Shown here one piece after another: positions 1 to 9,110 of a DNA stretch of 64,000 nucleotides. Source of the stretch: Lagierella sp. (GTDB lineage Bacteria; Bacillota; Clostridia; Tissierellales; Peptoniphilaceae); assembly GCF_029983815.1 (NCBI RefSeq), contig NZ_JASBYU010000004.1, positions 1 to 64,000 on the forward strand. The letters run 5' to 3'. A program made the translations under genes and the position numbers. Position 1 is the stretch's first letter. Every line of letters begins with the position of its first letter. The notes beneath the pieces were generated by a model that worked only from the letters and a program-made list of their open reading frames with translations, searched no databases and had not been told where the DNA came from.

Positions 1-60
1 TTTTACACTTTTTTAATTGTTTAGGTTCTATGCACTCTTTTTTCGAGTGACAACTTTTAT

Positions 61-89
61 ATAATAACACGTATATAAATCTTTGTCAA
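61..89 (-). promoter_or_regulatory. Sigma-A promoter for a gene beyond the left edge
   Basis: Read leftward there is a perfect TTGACA (84-89), a 17-bp spacer and TATTAT (61-66). A small hairpin (CACTC/GAGTG, 34-50) follows in the presumed leader. The gene it serves lies outside the window. Confidence 0.6.
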
Positions 90-125
90 GCACTTTTTAA
101 ATTTTCTTGTTTAAAACAGGGAATT

Positions 126-149
126 TAAAAAGGCACTTCGTGAGTGCCT
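126..149 (-). terminator. Terminator of the sugar ABC operon
   Basis: AGGCACT/AGTGCCT, a perfect 7-bp stem with a 5-nt loop, is followed on the minus strand by a run of five T. It sits about 100 bp after the last permease gene. The space from 150 to 252 holds nothing else that I recognise. Confidence 0.75.
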
Positions 150-252
150 AATTATAATACCAAATCCCTTAATGCTTTGTCAACTTTTTTAAAAAGTTTT
201 TTTATTTTTTCATTTGTCTTCTTATATATATAGTTTTAAAGCCCTGTGCTGA

Positions 253-1095
253 TTATCCTTTTACTGATCCTTGCACCATACCATCCACTAACAATTTTCT
301 AAATATTATGGCCAATAGCGCTGGTGGCAGTACTGTAATTACTCCACAAGCGGCAATTATTCCATAGCTAATGGTGTCTCTAGTAATAAATTCTGATAGA
401 ATTAGGGTTACTACTTTGTTTTTTTGTGAGCTTGTAAGAATAAGCGGTATTTGAAACTGACTCCAGCTCATCAGGATAATCATCAGCCCAGAGGTTATTA
501 TTATTGGCTTTGAAATCGGAAGTGCCACTTTTAAAAAAAGTTGTTTCTCGTCACATCCGTCTATTGTCGCCGCTTCCCATATGTCCTGGGGTATATTTTT
601 ATAATAATTCATCATCATCCAAGTGTTTACTGGAAGTAGGGATGAAACATATATGACGCTTATATAAAATAGGTTGTCCAGTATTCCAAGCGCTGCAAAC
701 ATCGAATATATGGGTATCAAGGTGGTAAACACCGGTATGGTTATTGAAATCAATAGTCCTAATATAAGTATTTTTCTTCCTTTGAATCTATATCGTGTAA
801 AGGCATACGCCGTTAATACTGATGAGGGCAGTCCTATAAGCAGTGTAAATCCTGATGAAATAACCGAATTTTTCAATCCTTGAAATAGGGTCTTACTTTC
901 CTTTGTATTAAAATCCAGTAATTTTTGATAGTTCCCCATAAATATCTTTTTTGGAAATATATCTGTGTTTTTTGCTAAAAGTTCCGTTTCTTCTGTTAAG
1001 CTCATGGATACAAGCCATATTATCGGCGCCAATGTCAAACATAAAAATATAAAAACCACAATATAATATGATATCCGTCCTCTATCTTTATTCAT
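253..1095 (-). CDS. Carbohydrate ABC transporter permease (MalG type)
   Basis: This is one of two inner-membrane channel subunits of a sugar importer. The 280 residues have about six hydrophobic segments, and near residue 170 the cytoplasmic EAA loop (DIWEAATIDGCDEKQLFLKVALP) that contacts the ATPase. Length and loop fit the MalG/UgpE class. It starts at ATG directly after the stop of the partner permease, behind a GAGGG Shine-Dalgarno, so the two are translationally linked. No ATPase gene is in this operon; in Gram-positive bacteria such importers often share one MsmX-like ATPase encoded elsewhere. The sugar cannot be read from the sequence. The permease call is secure. Confidence 0.93.
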   Translation of the reverse strand: MNKDRGRISYYIVVFIFLCLTLAPIIWLVSMSLTEETELLAKNTDIFPKKIFMGNYQKLLDFNTKESKTLFQGLKNSVISSGFTLLIGLPSSVLTAYAFTRYRFKGRKILILGLLISITIPVFTTLIPIYSMFAALGILDNLFYISVIYVSSLLPVNTWMMMNYYKNIPQDIWEAATIDGCDEKQLFLKVALPISKPIIITSGLMIILMSWSQFQIPLILTSSQKNKVVTLILSEFITRDTISYGIIAACGVITVLPPALLAIIFRKLLVDGMVQGSVKG

Positions 1096-1956
1096 TTAAT
1101 CCCTCACCATGTCCTTAATATAAAAGTATCCGATTACTGCAGATAAGATCATTATTACATAGGTTATTGCAGATCCATATCCAAAGTCCAGATAGTTAAA
1201 TGTATGCAAGTAGTTGTTGACCAAAAGGGTTTGACTGTCCAATCGATAACCAACCATGGCAATTACCTCGTCAAATATATTTATAGCAGCCATCATTATC
1301 TTTATAAATACGATTGAAAGGGAAGGTAAGATCAGTGGCATAGTTATCTTGGTAAATTCTTGCAATCTACTGCTTCCGTCAACTTGGGCCGCTTCGTACA
1401 AGTCCTTAGGGATACTTTGTAAATTAGCAAGTATTATAATGGAACAAAAGGGTACCACACGCCATGAAACAGCTACCGCTATTGCAATCATCAACAATAT
1501 TAAATTGTTTGTAAAGGAGATGGGACTATCCACCAGCCCACCTTTTAATAACAACTTATTGACAAATCCATAGCCTGGATAGAATATGAATTTCCACATT
1601 ATTCCATTTACCAAGGGAGGTAGAGCCCATGGTATTATTGCAACTGCTGTAAGAACTGGAGTAACCTTTGTCTTTTTATTTAACAATAGGGCAACCAATA
1701 TGCTTGATACCATTACAAATACAACTACAAAAGCCATTATTATTAGACTGTTTTTTAGTGCTAATCTAAAGTCTTCTGATGTTAACACCTTGCTATAGTT
1801 TTTTAAACCGACGAATTTTTTATCCCAAGGCTCCGTTAAATTATATTTTTGCAAGCTAAACATAAATGTTCTAAGTATCGGAATTAGAACCGTTCCTACC
1901 ATTATAATCAAACCCGGCATCAATAAAATCCAGTAATTCCTATTGCCCTTTTCCAT
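1096..1956 (-). CDS. Carbohydrate ABC transporter permease (MalF type)
   Basis: Partner channel subunit of the sugar importer, 286 residues with about six membrane segments. It carries the EAA loop (DLYEAAQVDGSSRLQEFTKITMP) near residue 195. An in-frame TTG lies 21 nt upstream, but the AGAGGG Shine-Dalgarno has correct spacing only to the ATG at 1956, which I chose. It lies between the binding-protein gene and the MalG-type gene in a three-gene operon. Family assignment is firm; substrate is unknown. Confidence 0.92.
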   Translation of the reverse strand: MEKGNRNYWILLMPGLIIMVGTVLIPILRTFMFSLQKYNLTEPWDKKFVGLKNYSKVLTSEDFRLALKNSLIIMAFVVVFVMVSSILVALLLNKKTKVTPVLTAVAIIPWALPPLVNGIMWKFIFYPGYGFVNKLLLKGGLVDSPISFTNNLILLMIAIAVAVSWRVVPFCSIIILANLQSIPKDLYEAAQVDGSSRLQEFTKITMPLILPSLSIVFIKIMMAAINIFDEVIAMVGYRLDSQTLLVNNYLHTFNYLDFGYGSAITYVIMILSAVIGYFYIKDMVRD

Positions 1957-2011
1957 AATCATCCCTCTATTCGACAATATTATGTAAAGCGACCATCACT
2001 GGTCGCCTAGA

Positions 2012-3307
2012 TTATTTATTTTCTTCTACTATTTTATTAACATTTTCTTCTATCTTATTTGCCGCTTCATCAGCTGTCAACTTTCCAGAAGTCATTTGAT
2101 TTACGGTGTTAAATATTTCTGTACTCATCTTTGTGTAGTACTTAGGAACACCATTTGGGAAAGGTGACTCTATCATCTTAGCTAAATCCACCATAGCCCC
2201 TGAATTCTTAATCGTTCCATCTTCAATCAAACCGTTAAGCACTGAGTTTCTAGTTGGTAAAGCTGATAAGTCATTGAACATCTTTAGTTGATTTTCCTTT
2301 GATGTATACCATTTAACCCACTTCTCTGCAGCTTCTGGATTCTTAGTATATTTTGAAATACCTACAGCTTCTGCAAATGGAACTGTTACATCCGCTTCTT
2401 TTTCTATACCAGGTAATAAAATTGGCATAATCTTATCAACTACCTTACTCTTTTCAGGATCGTTAACTCTTGTAACATAGGATGAAGGTCCTATCATAAA
2501 TGCAGCTTCTTCGGATAAAATTTTCGCATATGCCATTTGACCTGTGTTTTCAGCATTTGCAGGGTCTACTAGACCTTCTTTTACAATTTTTTCAATTACA
2601 GTTAGTCCATCCTTTACAGCTTCCTTATTTATAGTATCATCATCGTTGAAGAATTTATTGTTTCTACTATAAGCCAACCACATTAAAGTTGTACTTGTAC
2701 TTTCATCTGCTTTAAGTGGCAATCCAATTGGATATTCACATATTCCTTGTTCCTTTAATTTCTTACAAGCATCTATAAGCTCATCCCAAGTCTTTGGTGC
2801 ATCAGCCCCAACCTTGTCAAACATTTCCTTATTGTAAAATGCGATTCTAAAGTCATTTGCATAAGGTACAGCTAAAACCTCATCGCCTATGGTAAAGCTC
2901 TTTATAGTTGGCATATCCTCTTTGTCCTCATCGGACATATCAATTGGCATTAACCAGTCTGCTGCGTGGAACTCTCCAGTCCATGACCAGTCAACTTCAA
3001 AGACATCCGCAGCAACCTGCTTACCTGCAGCAGCTGTAGCTATCTTGTCCCTAATGTCATCCCAACTTGTAGGCAATACATTTACTGTAATTCCAGTTTC
3101 ATTTTTAAACTCTTCTAACATTTCGTCTGTTGGAGCGCCCCAATCAGGTATCATAAATGTTATTTCTGTCTCTTCTGTCTTTTCTTGAGATTGTTCAGTT
3201 GTATTGGCCGCTTCAGTTGTGTCTGTGTTTTGGTTCTTATTATCACAAGCCACAAGAAAAACTACCATACAAAGAAGTATTCCTAAATACTTTAAGTGTT
3301 TTCTCAT
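2012..3307 (-). CDS. Sugar ABC transporter substrate-binding lipoprotein
   Basis: Extracellular solute-binding protein of family 1 that delivers a sugar to the MalF/MalG-type permeases. It begins with a short basic segment, a hydrophobic stretch and a lipobox (LVAC, Cys21), so it should be lipid-anchored on the outer face of the membrane. A Thr/Glu-rich linker follows, then about 380 residues of periplasmic-binding fold with typical phrases (VPYANDFRIAFYNKEMFDKVG, FMIGPSSYV). An ATG at 3319 is part of the ribosome binding site (GGAGGT) for the ATG at 3307, so 3307 is the true start. It is first in the operon behind its own promoter. Confidence 0.93.
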   Translation of the reverse strand: MRKHLKYLGILLCMVVFLVACDNKNQNTDTTEAANTTEQSQEKTEETEITFMIPDWGAPTDEMLEEFKNETGITVNVLPTSWDDIRDKIATAAAGKQVAADVFEVDWSWTGEFHAADWLMPIDMSDEDKEDMPTIKSFTIGDEVLAVPYANDFRIAFYNKEMFDKVGADAPKTWDELIDACKKLKEQGICEYPIGLPLKADESTSTTLMWLAYSRNNKFFNDDDTINKEAVKDGLTVIEKIVKEGLVDPANAENTGQMAYAKILSEEAAFMIGPSSYVTRVNDPEKSKVVDKIMPILLPGIEKEADVTVPFAEAVGISKYTKNPEAAEKWVKWYTSKENQLKMFNDLSALPTRNSVLNGLIEDGTIKNSGAMVDLAKMIESPFPNGVPKYYTKMSTEIFNTVNQMTSGKLTADEAANKIEENVNKIVEENK

Positions 3308-3346
3308 TTTTACCTCCATATATATTTTGTTTTTAACTACATTGAT

Positions 3347-3375
3347 ATTATACTATCAAAAACTCCATCTTTCAA
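3347..3375 (-). promoter_or_regulatory. Promoter of the sugar ABC operon with a palindromic candidate operator
   Basis: TTGAAA (3370-3375), 17-bp spacer, TATAAT (3347-3352). A palindrome TTGATA-6-TATCAA (3342-3359) straddles the -10 box, which would suit a repressor site. No regulator gene is adjacent. Confidence 0.7.
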
Positions 3376-3414
3376 CTTATTAAAAACATAAATATATAAT
3401 TGAAGGTTTTTCTT

Positions 3415-4173
3415 CTAGTCCCTTAGTTTAAGGTCAAAGCCCTGACTCCTCACAACATTTAACATAGAAGCCCTCTTTTCTAAGGTGTTTTTAAAACGAC
3501 TTACTACTTGCTCGCTAAAACTATCCAAAGGCTTATCCGCCTGCCTAAGGTCATAGTATCTTTTCATCTCTTCATCATAGTCCTTGATTTCATCTAAATA
3601 ATTGTCAAAAGTCTGATACTCATCTTCAAAAAACCTAAGCTTCATATCCATCCTAGGCTTTAGCATGGGACTTTGATTTGGATATCCAAAGGCTACACCT
3701 AATGATGGAAAGGTATATTTAGGTAGGTTTAATATTTCTACTATCCTTTGACTGTCATTTAGGATAGATCCTAGGAAAACTCCTCCCATCTCCTTTGATT
3801 CTATTGCAGTCATCAAATTTTGTGCAGCCAAAATAGAATCTGAAAAACCTTGGAAAAACTTTTCCATGTCATAGGCCTGCTCTAGGTTTTCACCTGTCAA
3901 CTCCTTTGCTATTTTTTCATTTCTATAGCAGTCCACTATAAAGATAAAAAGCTCTGGCGCCCTTCTAACATAGTCCTGGTTACAAACCTCAGATATTGCC
4001 CTTCTCTTTTCTTCGTCCCTTACCCTAATAACAGAATAGGACTGTATGCCGGTACTTGTAGCAGTTCTTTGAATAACCCTTTTGAAAAGTTCAAGGTCCT
4101 CACTAGAGACTCCTCTGTCTTCAAATTCCCTTATGGAACGATGGTTAAGCTGTTTTTCAATTGTCTGTGTCAT
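3415..4173 (-). CDS. Nitroreductase family NAD(P)H-dependent FMN oxidoreductase
   Basis: 252 residues resembling the NfsA/FRP branch of flavin nitroreductases. The N-terminal HRSIREFED motif is the family FMN-binding signature, IQSYSVIRVRDEEKR follows, and the middle has GVFLGSILND and a glycine-rich FGYPNQSPMLKPR segment. These enzymes transfer electrons from NAD(P)H to nitro compounds, quinones or free flavin; the substrate here cannot be told. It follows the methyltransferase gene by 7 bp and is probably co-transcribed with it. The family call is confident. Confidence 0.85.
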   Translation of the reverse strand: MTQTIEKQLNHRSIREFEDRGVSSEDLELFKRVIQRTATSTGIQSYSVIRVRDEEKRRAISEVCNQDYVRRAPELFIFIVDCYRNEKIAKELTGENLEQAYDMEKFFQGFSDSILAAQNLMTAIESKEMGGVFLGSILNDSQRIVEILNLPKYTFPSLGVAFGYPNQSPMLKPRMDMKLRFFEDEYQTFDNYLDEIKDYDEEMKRYYDLRQADKPLDSFSEQVVSRFKNTLEKRASMLNVVRSQGFDLKLRD

Positions 4174-4180
4174 TATATCC

Positions 4181-4888
4181 CTACTTTACTCCTCTTATTA
4201 TTACAGATTGACTTTTTGAAATATCTAATTCTTCTTTATTGAAACTTCCATAAACTTCAATTTTATTAAAGCCCTTTTCTTCAAATTGTTTCAATACCTC
4301 TTCCTTGGAAAAAGGAAATAACCTTTCGTTATTTTCTATTTCCCTATCATTTGTCTTTAGGATGGTATGAAATCTAATATGGTCTTCTTCCTTATAATAT
4401 TCTCTTACAAAACTTAAACCCTCTTTTTCTATAGTTGGAAGATTTCCAAGTAGACCTTGTTCGTCAGGTTTACTCTTTAAAAAGGGTTCAAAGTTAATAA
4501 AAGAAATTACCAATTCGCCGCCTTCTTTCACCTTGTTATAGGCCTTTCTTAAAAATATCTCCAATTGATTGTGACCCTCCAAATGGGCAATGGAATTTCC
4601 AATACAGTAAACAAGATCAAAGGTCCTTTCCTCTTCTTCAAGGTCAAGCATATTTAAGACTTTCACATCTAAACCCTTTTCTTTAGCCCTTTCCACAAAC
4701 ATAGGGTCCAGGTCAATGCCAGTTACTTCAACTCCGCCTTTTCTTAACAACTCCATAGTGCTGCCCGTTGCACAAGCGATGTCCAAAGCAGTCTTAGGAT
4801 TGTTTTCTAAAAGAAAATCAATCTGTTGTGAATTCACTTCAAAAATTTTTTCATAATAATCTACAATGGAACTATAAAATTTACTCAT
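4181..4888 (-). CDS. Class I SAM-dependent methyltransferase
   Basis: 235 residues with a Rossmann methyltransferase core. Motif I is ALDIACATGSTMELL (about residues 30-45), followed by GIDLDPMFVERAKEKG and motif IV DLVYCIGNSIAHL. The rest matches small-molecule methyltransferases of the Methyltransf_25/11 type. Substrate unknown. A strong GGAGGTGAG site precedes the ATG. It forms a two-gene unit with the nitroreductase, and there is no clue to a shared pathway. Confidence 0.85.
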   Translation of the reverse strand: MSKFYSSIVDYYEKIFEVNSQQIDFLLENNPKTALDIACATGSTMELLRKGGVEVTGIDLDPMFVERAKEKGLDVKVLNMLDLEEEERTFDLVYCIGNSIAHLEGHNQLEIFLRKAYNKVKEGGELVISFINFEPFLKSKPDEQGLLGNLPTIEKEGLSFVREYYKEEDHIRFHTILKTNDREIENNERLFPFSKEEVLKQFEEKGFNKIEVYGSFNKEELDISKSQSVIIRGVK

Positions 4889-4954
4889 ACTCTCACCTCC
4901 TAATACATTTACCCCTTTATTGGCTAGTTATTAGGATTATGTCGTTTTTAAGGA

Positions 4955-4986
4955 AATAAAAAAACCTACAACTCTTCAGTCGTAGG
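4955..4986 (-). terminator. Terminator after pta
   Basis: A stem built from CCTAC and GTAGG with inner A:T/G:C pairs (4965-4986) is followed on the minus strand by seven T. It ends the soj-to-pta transcription unit. Confidence 0.85.
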
Positions 4987-4994
4987 CCTTCTAT

Positions 4995-5969
4995 CTATTG
5001 TAATGATTGAGCCGCTGTTATTAGGGCTATTTTGTATACATCCTCTTCTACGCATCCCCTTGATAGGTCGGAGATCGGTTTGTTAAGTCCTTGAAGGATT
5101 GGTCCAATCGCCTCGTAACCTCCAAGTCTTTGCGCTATTTTGTAGCCTATGTTACCAGCTTGTAAGTCAGGGAATACAAATACATTTGCCTGACCTGCAA
5201 CATTGGAGTCTGGCGCTTTTTTCTTTGCTACTACTGGAGAGATTGCAGCATCAAATTGCATTTCTCCGTCAACTACCAAGTCCTTGTCCAATTCTTTTGC
5301 AAGTTTAGTAGCTTCTTCCATCTTTGTTGCCAAATCATGTTTTGCTGACCCCTTTGTTGAGAAGGAAAGCATTGCAACTTTAGGGTCTAAGCCAAATAAT
5401 TTTGCAGTTTTTGCTGAACATAGTGCAACTTCCGCCAATTGGGCTGCTTCCAACTCAATATTTATTGCAATATCTGCAAATACATATAGTTCTTCATTCG
5501 GTCCAAGCATTAGCATGGCGCCGCTTGTCCTTGAAATTCCCGGTTTGGTTTTAATTATTTGTAATGCCGGTCTAACAGTATCTCCTGTAGAGTTGACAGC
5601 ACCACTTACAAGGCCTGCAGCTTTTCCAGTATGCACCAACACAGTTCCGAAATAGTTTGGTATCATTAACATCTCACTACATTCTTCCCTGGTGTTCTTA
5701 CCTTTTCTCCTTTCTTCAAAGGCTTCTAAAAGCATATCCCTCTCTGGATAATTTTCCATATCCAATATTTCTAAGTTTTCAATATTAAGTCCATTATCCG
5801 CTGCAGTTTTGTTAATCTCCACAATATTTCCAAGGACTATTGGATGTAGTATTCCCTCTTCTTGTAGTCTTGTACAGGCCTTTAGAATCCTAATATCCTC
5901 CCCTTCAGGAAATACTATATTGATATTCTTTCCTTCAATTTGCTCTCTAACATTTTTTATAATATCCAT
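4995..5969 (-). CDS. pta: Phosphate acetyltransferase
   Basis: Converts acetyl-CoA and phosphate to acetyl phosphate and CoA, the entry to ATP formation by acetate kinase in fermenters. The 324 residues match the usual length of the short, single-domain bacterial enzyme. Recognisable stretches are FPEGEDIRIL near the N-terminus, GLVSGAVNSTGDTVRPALQI at about 130, SGAMLMLGPNEELYVFADIAI, and the C-terminal GYKIAQRLGGYEAIGPILQGL. Last gene of the unit that begins with soj; no acetate kinase gene is in the window. Confidence 0.95.
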   Translation of the reverse strand: MDIIKNVREQIEGKNINIVFPEGEDIRILKACTRLQEEGILHPIVLGNIVEINKTAADNGLNIENLEILDMENYPERDMLLEAFEERRKGKNTREECSEMLMIPNYFGTVLVHTGKAAGLVSGAVNSTGDTVRPALQIIKTKPGISRTSGAMLMLGPNEELYVFADIAINIELEAAQLAEVALCSAKTAKLFGLDPKVAMLSFSTKGSAKHDLATKMEEATKLAKELDKDLVVDGEMQFDAAISPVVAKKKAPDSNVAGQANVFVFPDLQAGNIGYKIAQRLGGYEAIGPILQGLNKPISDLSRGCVEEDVYKIALITAAQSLQ

Positions 5970-5979
5970 AGAAACTCCT

Positions 5980-6480
5980 TTACTTTGTTTTCAAAGCCCT
6001 TTCCAGAGCTATCTGTTCTTCTTGAGAAATCTCCTCTGTTACCTTGCCACGTTCTATCCTCTTTGAGAATGTAACAGAACTGTCCCTACCGTATATACTA
6101 GTCAACATAAGCCCTGTGTCATCTCTATCCATCAATACCAATGTAAAGGATAATTTATTCCTCAGTTCAGGAAAAGCATCATACTTATGATACCCAACCT
6201 TTTGAATGGAATTTTTTATAACATCCTCCAATTGTTCCTGTCTCGATTTAATTTGCCCCTGGCTTATAACTATCTTTTCTATGTCTTCAGAATGGGCAAG
6301 TAAAATCTCTTCCAGATTTAACTCTCCCCTTCCCTTTAATATATTGTCATATCTTCTTTTTAGTCTGTTAACCTTCCTATTTAGCTTAAACATATTGGAA
6401 AATGCAACAAACATCAAGAATGCAAGTAAGATAAACAGAAAAAAACTTCCCGTCTGTACTATAGTCTTAAATGTTTCCAC
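5980..6480 (-). CDS. DUF4446 family membrane-anchored protein
   Basis: 166 residues. An N-terminal membrane helix (FFLFILLAFLMFVAFSNMF) is followed by a basic coiled region and a compact C-terminal domain with the phrase VGYHKYDAFPELRNKLSFTLVLMD, characteristic of DUF4446. This family is commonly found beside soj/spo0J in Firmicutes; its function is not established. The start is GTG behind AAGGGG, overlapping the end of the aminotransferase gene by 14 bp, so translation is probably coupled. Confidence 0.85.
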   Translation of the reverse strand: METFKTIVQTGSFFLFILLAFLMFVAFSNMFKLNRKVNRLKRRYDNILKGRGELNLEEILLAHSEDIEKIVISQGQIKSRQEQLEDVIKNSIQKVGYHKYDAFPELRNKLSFTLVLMDRDDTGLMLTSIYGRDSSVTFSKRIERGKVTEEISQEEQIALERALKTK

Positions 6481-7624
6481 TTTTTACCCCTTGTGATATT
6501 TTTTTCAAGGCTTCTATGGACTCATCGATCTCCTCTTTATTGTTCAAGTAGGAGAAACTAAACCTTACAGCCCCCTTTTTCTCCGTACCAATGGATTTAT
6601 GGGCCAAAGGAGCACAGTGAAAACCTGCCCTTGTGGCAATTCCATAGTCTTGATCCAAAGTGTAGGCAAGGGCTGAAGAGTCCAAACCCTCCATGTTCAT
6701 GGATATGACAGGACCTTGATTATGATCCAAGGGCCCATACATTATTATATTGTCAATCTCTTTAGCCTTGTTGATAAAATAATCCCTTAAATCATTTTCA
6801 TGCTCTCTTATCTTTTCAAGTCCAATTTCATTGATGTAGTCAATCCCTGCGCCAAGGCCTACTATGGATGGACCATTTAATGTACCTCCCTCTAACCTAT
6901 CCGGATAGATTTCAGGCATTTTTAAAACTTGGGAAAAAGATCCAGTTCCCCCTTCCTCCACAGTTCGAAGGGTTCTTTCAGTGTTTATATAAAGTCCACC
7001 TGTTCCCATTGGCCCGAAAAGGGATTTATGTCCTGGAAAACACAGTATATCAATATTTTGTCTTTTAACATCTATATCTAGATATCCTAGACACTGGGCT
7101 GCATCGACAATTACAAATATATCCCTTTCTTTTAATATCTTTATGATTTCATCTAAAGGTGTGATTGTTCCAACAAGATTGGACATACCAGTAATCACAC
7201 ACATATCTGTATTGTCCCTTATGGCCTCCTTAAAATCCTCAGGATTTAAAACGCCCCTATTGTCAGCATCCACCACAGTAAGCTCAATTTTCCCCTCTTC
7301 TTCAAGATGAAAAAGAGGTCTTAAAACCGAATTATGTTCCATGGAAGAAGTTATTACATGACTTTTTTCTTTAAAGGCACCTTTGATTGCTATATTCAAA
7401 GCATCTGTACAATTTTTGGTAAAAATCAAATTTAGAGGATTGTCTCCTCCAACAAATTCCGCTATCTTGGCCCTGGAATTAAAGATCTCCCTGTCCATCT
7501 TTAAAGACATGGAATGACCACTTCTTCCTGGATTGGCGCCAAACTTTCTCATAGCTTCCATAGTCTTTTCATAGACTATTTCAGGCTTTGGCCAAGTGGT
7601 AGCACCGTTGTCAAAATAAATCAT
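6467..7624 (-). CDS. Aminotransferase class V, cysteine desulfurase family
   Basis: A PLP enzyme of 385 residues. FDNGATTWPKP opens the protein, VIVDAAQCLGYLDIDV carries the Asp that contacts the pyridine nitrogen, and FPGHKSLFGPMGTGGLY holds the Schiff-base lysine. The end has GFHCAPLAHKSIGT with the Cys expected of cysteine desulfurases of the CsdA-like group. Likely reaction: sulfur (or selenium) removal from cysteine, which would be consistent with the selenium-linked genes elsewhere in this window, though no scaffold gene is adjacent. It sits directly after fchA. Confidence 0.88.
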   Translation of the reverse strand: MIYFDNGATTWPKPEIVYEKTMEAMRKFGANPGRSGHSMSLKMDREIFNSRAKIAEFVGGDNPLNLIFTKNCTDALNIAIKGAFKEKSHVITSSMEHNSVLRPLFHLEEEGKIELTVVDADNRGVLNPEDFKEAIRDNTDMCVITGMSNLVGTITPLDEIIKILKERDIFVIVDAAQCLGYLDIDVKRQNIDILCFPGHKSLFGPMGTGGLYINTERTLRTVEEGGTGSFSQVLKMPEIYPDRLEGGTLNGPSIVGLGAGIDYINEIGLEKIREHENDLRDYFINKAKEIDNIIMYGPLDHNQGPVISMNMEGLDSSALAYTLDQDYGIATRAGFHCAPLAHKSIGTEKKGAVRFSFSYLNNKEEIDESIEALKKISQGVKSGNI

Positions 7625-8269
7625 CTACTTCATCTCTTCCAATCTTTTATAACAACTTCCCATCAATTCGTCATATAATTCCTTTAATTCCTTTTGGTAT
7701 CTACCAAGCTTTTCAATGACTTCATCCTTATATGGTCCTTCATTGATGGCCTGAAGGTTGATTATTACATTTAATAATACCGCTTCACCACTTCCATGAA
7801 GCAAAGCAGTACCTGTTCCCTGGTCTGTTATCGCCCAAATATTTCCATATTTCGCAAAGGATCGTTGAAGCTTCATACATTCTATGATAAGTTCGCAGGT
7901 TCTCATTGGAACATCTAGGGCAATTTTATAACCCTCTTGCATTTTTTGATCTCTAAATTTCTTTTCTTCAGGTGTATCCTTTGGCAATTTAAAGGAATCT
8001 AAAACCTTATCGAAGGACTTCGCATCCTCATCTACCATAAGCTTCAAGTCCTCTATTAGACTTTCAAGCTTATTATAATCAGCCTTCACTTCTTTTTTAG
8101 CTTCTTCATCTAAGGATTCAAAGGATTTTTTCCCAAAACTTAAGTTCCCAACCATAAGGGTAAGGGCAGCTCCCAACGCTCCAGTATATGCAACCACTGC
8201 ACCTCCACCAGGCATTTCCTTGCTCTTAGTCTTTTCCAAGAAACTTATTAAATCTAAATCGATAAACAT
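7625..8269 (-). CDS. Cyclodeaminase/cyclohydrolase (FchA-like)
   Basis: 214 residues of the FTCD_C fold, in which a helical dimer converts formimino- or methenyl-tetrahydrofolate. The start FLEKTKSKEMPGGGAVVAYTGALGAALTLMVGNL is the family signature. Stand-alone members in clostridia act as methenyl-THF cyclohydrolase (FchA) or formimino-THF cyclodeaminase; the sequence does not separate the two. The gene abuts spo0J with no gap, behind a run of G that serves as Shine-Dalgarno. Confidence 0.88.
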   Translation of the reverse strand: MFIDLDLISFLEKTKSKEMPGGGAVVAYTGALGAALTLMVGNLSFGKKSFESLDEEAKKEVKADYNKLESLIEDLKLMVDEDAKSFDKVLDSFKLPKDTPEEKKFRDQKMQEGYKIALDVPMRTCELIIECMKLQRSFAKYGNIWAITDQGTGTALLHGSGEAVLLNVIINLQAINEGPYKDEVIEKLGRYQKELKELYDELMGSCYKRLEEMK

Positions 8270-9106
8270 TTACATTCCCCCCAATATTTCTAAAATTCTT
8301 TCCAAATCTTCATTGCTCATATAGAGAATTTCAATCTTACCACCTTTTTTCTTAGGTTTTAGATTGACCTTGGTCCCAAAGAAATCCACCAATCTTTCCT
8401 CAATCTCAATCTTATAGATATCCTTTGGCCTTTTATTAGTAGTTCTCTTTTCCACTTCTCTAACAGAAGACTTTTTCATAAGTAATTTTTCAAGCATTTT
8501 AAAACGTTCCCTCTTATCTCCAATGGATAAAAGAGTCCTTGCTTGAGTAGAAGTGATATTACCTTCTTTAAGTTCTGCAATAATCTCCGGGTCTAGCTTC
8601 AATAGCCTAACTGTGTTGGCAATATAAGATCTGGACTTGCCAATTCTTTCAGCCAATTCCTTTTGAGTGTAGTTATAACTTCTCATCAACTCCTCATAGG
8701 CCGTAGCTTCTTCATAGGGATTTAAGTCCTCCCTTTGAATATTTTCTATTATGGAGATTTCCATTATTTCCTTGTCACTTGCCTCGATAATCCTTACTGG
8801 CACAGTTTCAAGCTTTGCCAAAAGAGAAGCCCTATACCTTCTCTCCCCAGCGACAATCTCATATTCTGACCCTACCGGTCTCACTATTATAGGCTGTATA
8901 ATCCCAAATTCCTCAATGGATTCCTTTAGCTCATTAAGACCATCTTCGTCAAATTCCTTTCTAGGCTGATCATGTCTTGGATATAACCGATCTATCTCCA
9001 TCTCCAATATTTCAGACTCATTTTTGGAGTCCATCAAGGATTCTTCAATGCTATCTTGCGGGATAAGTGAACCGAGGCCTCTTCCTAAACCTTTTTTCTT
9101 CGTCAT
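8270..9106 (-). CDS. parB: ParB/Spo0J chromosome partition protein
   Basis: Centromere-binding CTPase that loads at parS and spreads to form the partition complex. The 278 residues start with GLGRGLGSLIP, the Soj-interacting tip. The ParB/Srx CTP-binding domain follows with IQPIIVRP and EIVAGERRYRAS, then a helix-turn-helix (QKELAERIGKSRSYIANTVRLL) and a C-terminal dimerisation segment. A GGTGAT Shine-Dalgarno precedes the ATG, and soj lies 4 bp upstream. I saw no parS-like palindrome in the window. Confidence 0.96.
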   Translation of the reverse strand: MTKKKGLGRGLGSLIPQDSIEESLMDSKNESEILEMEIDRLYPRHDQPRKEFDEDGLNELKESIEEFGIIQPIIVRPVGSEYEIVAGERRYRASLLAKLETVPVRIIEASDKEIMEISIIENIQREDLNPYEEATAYEELMRSYNYTQKELAERIGKSRSYIANTVRLLKLDPEIIAELKEGNITSTQARTLLSIGDKRERFKMLEKLLMKKSSVREVEKRTTNKRPKDIYKIEIEERLVDFFGTKVNLKPKKKGGKIEILYMSNEDLERILEILGGM

Positions 9107-9110
9107 TTTA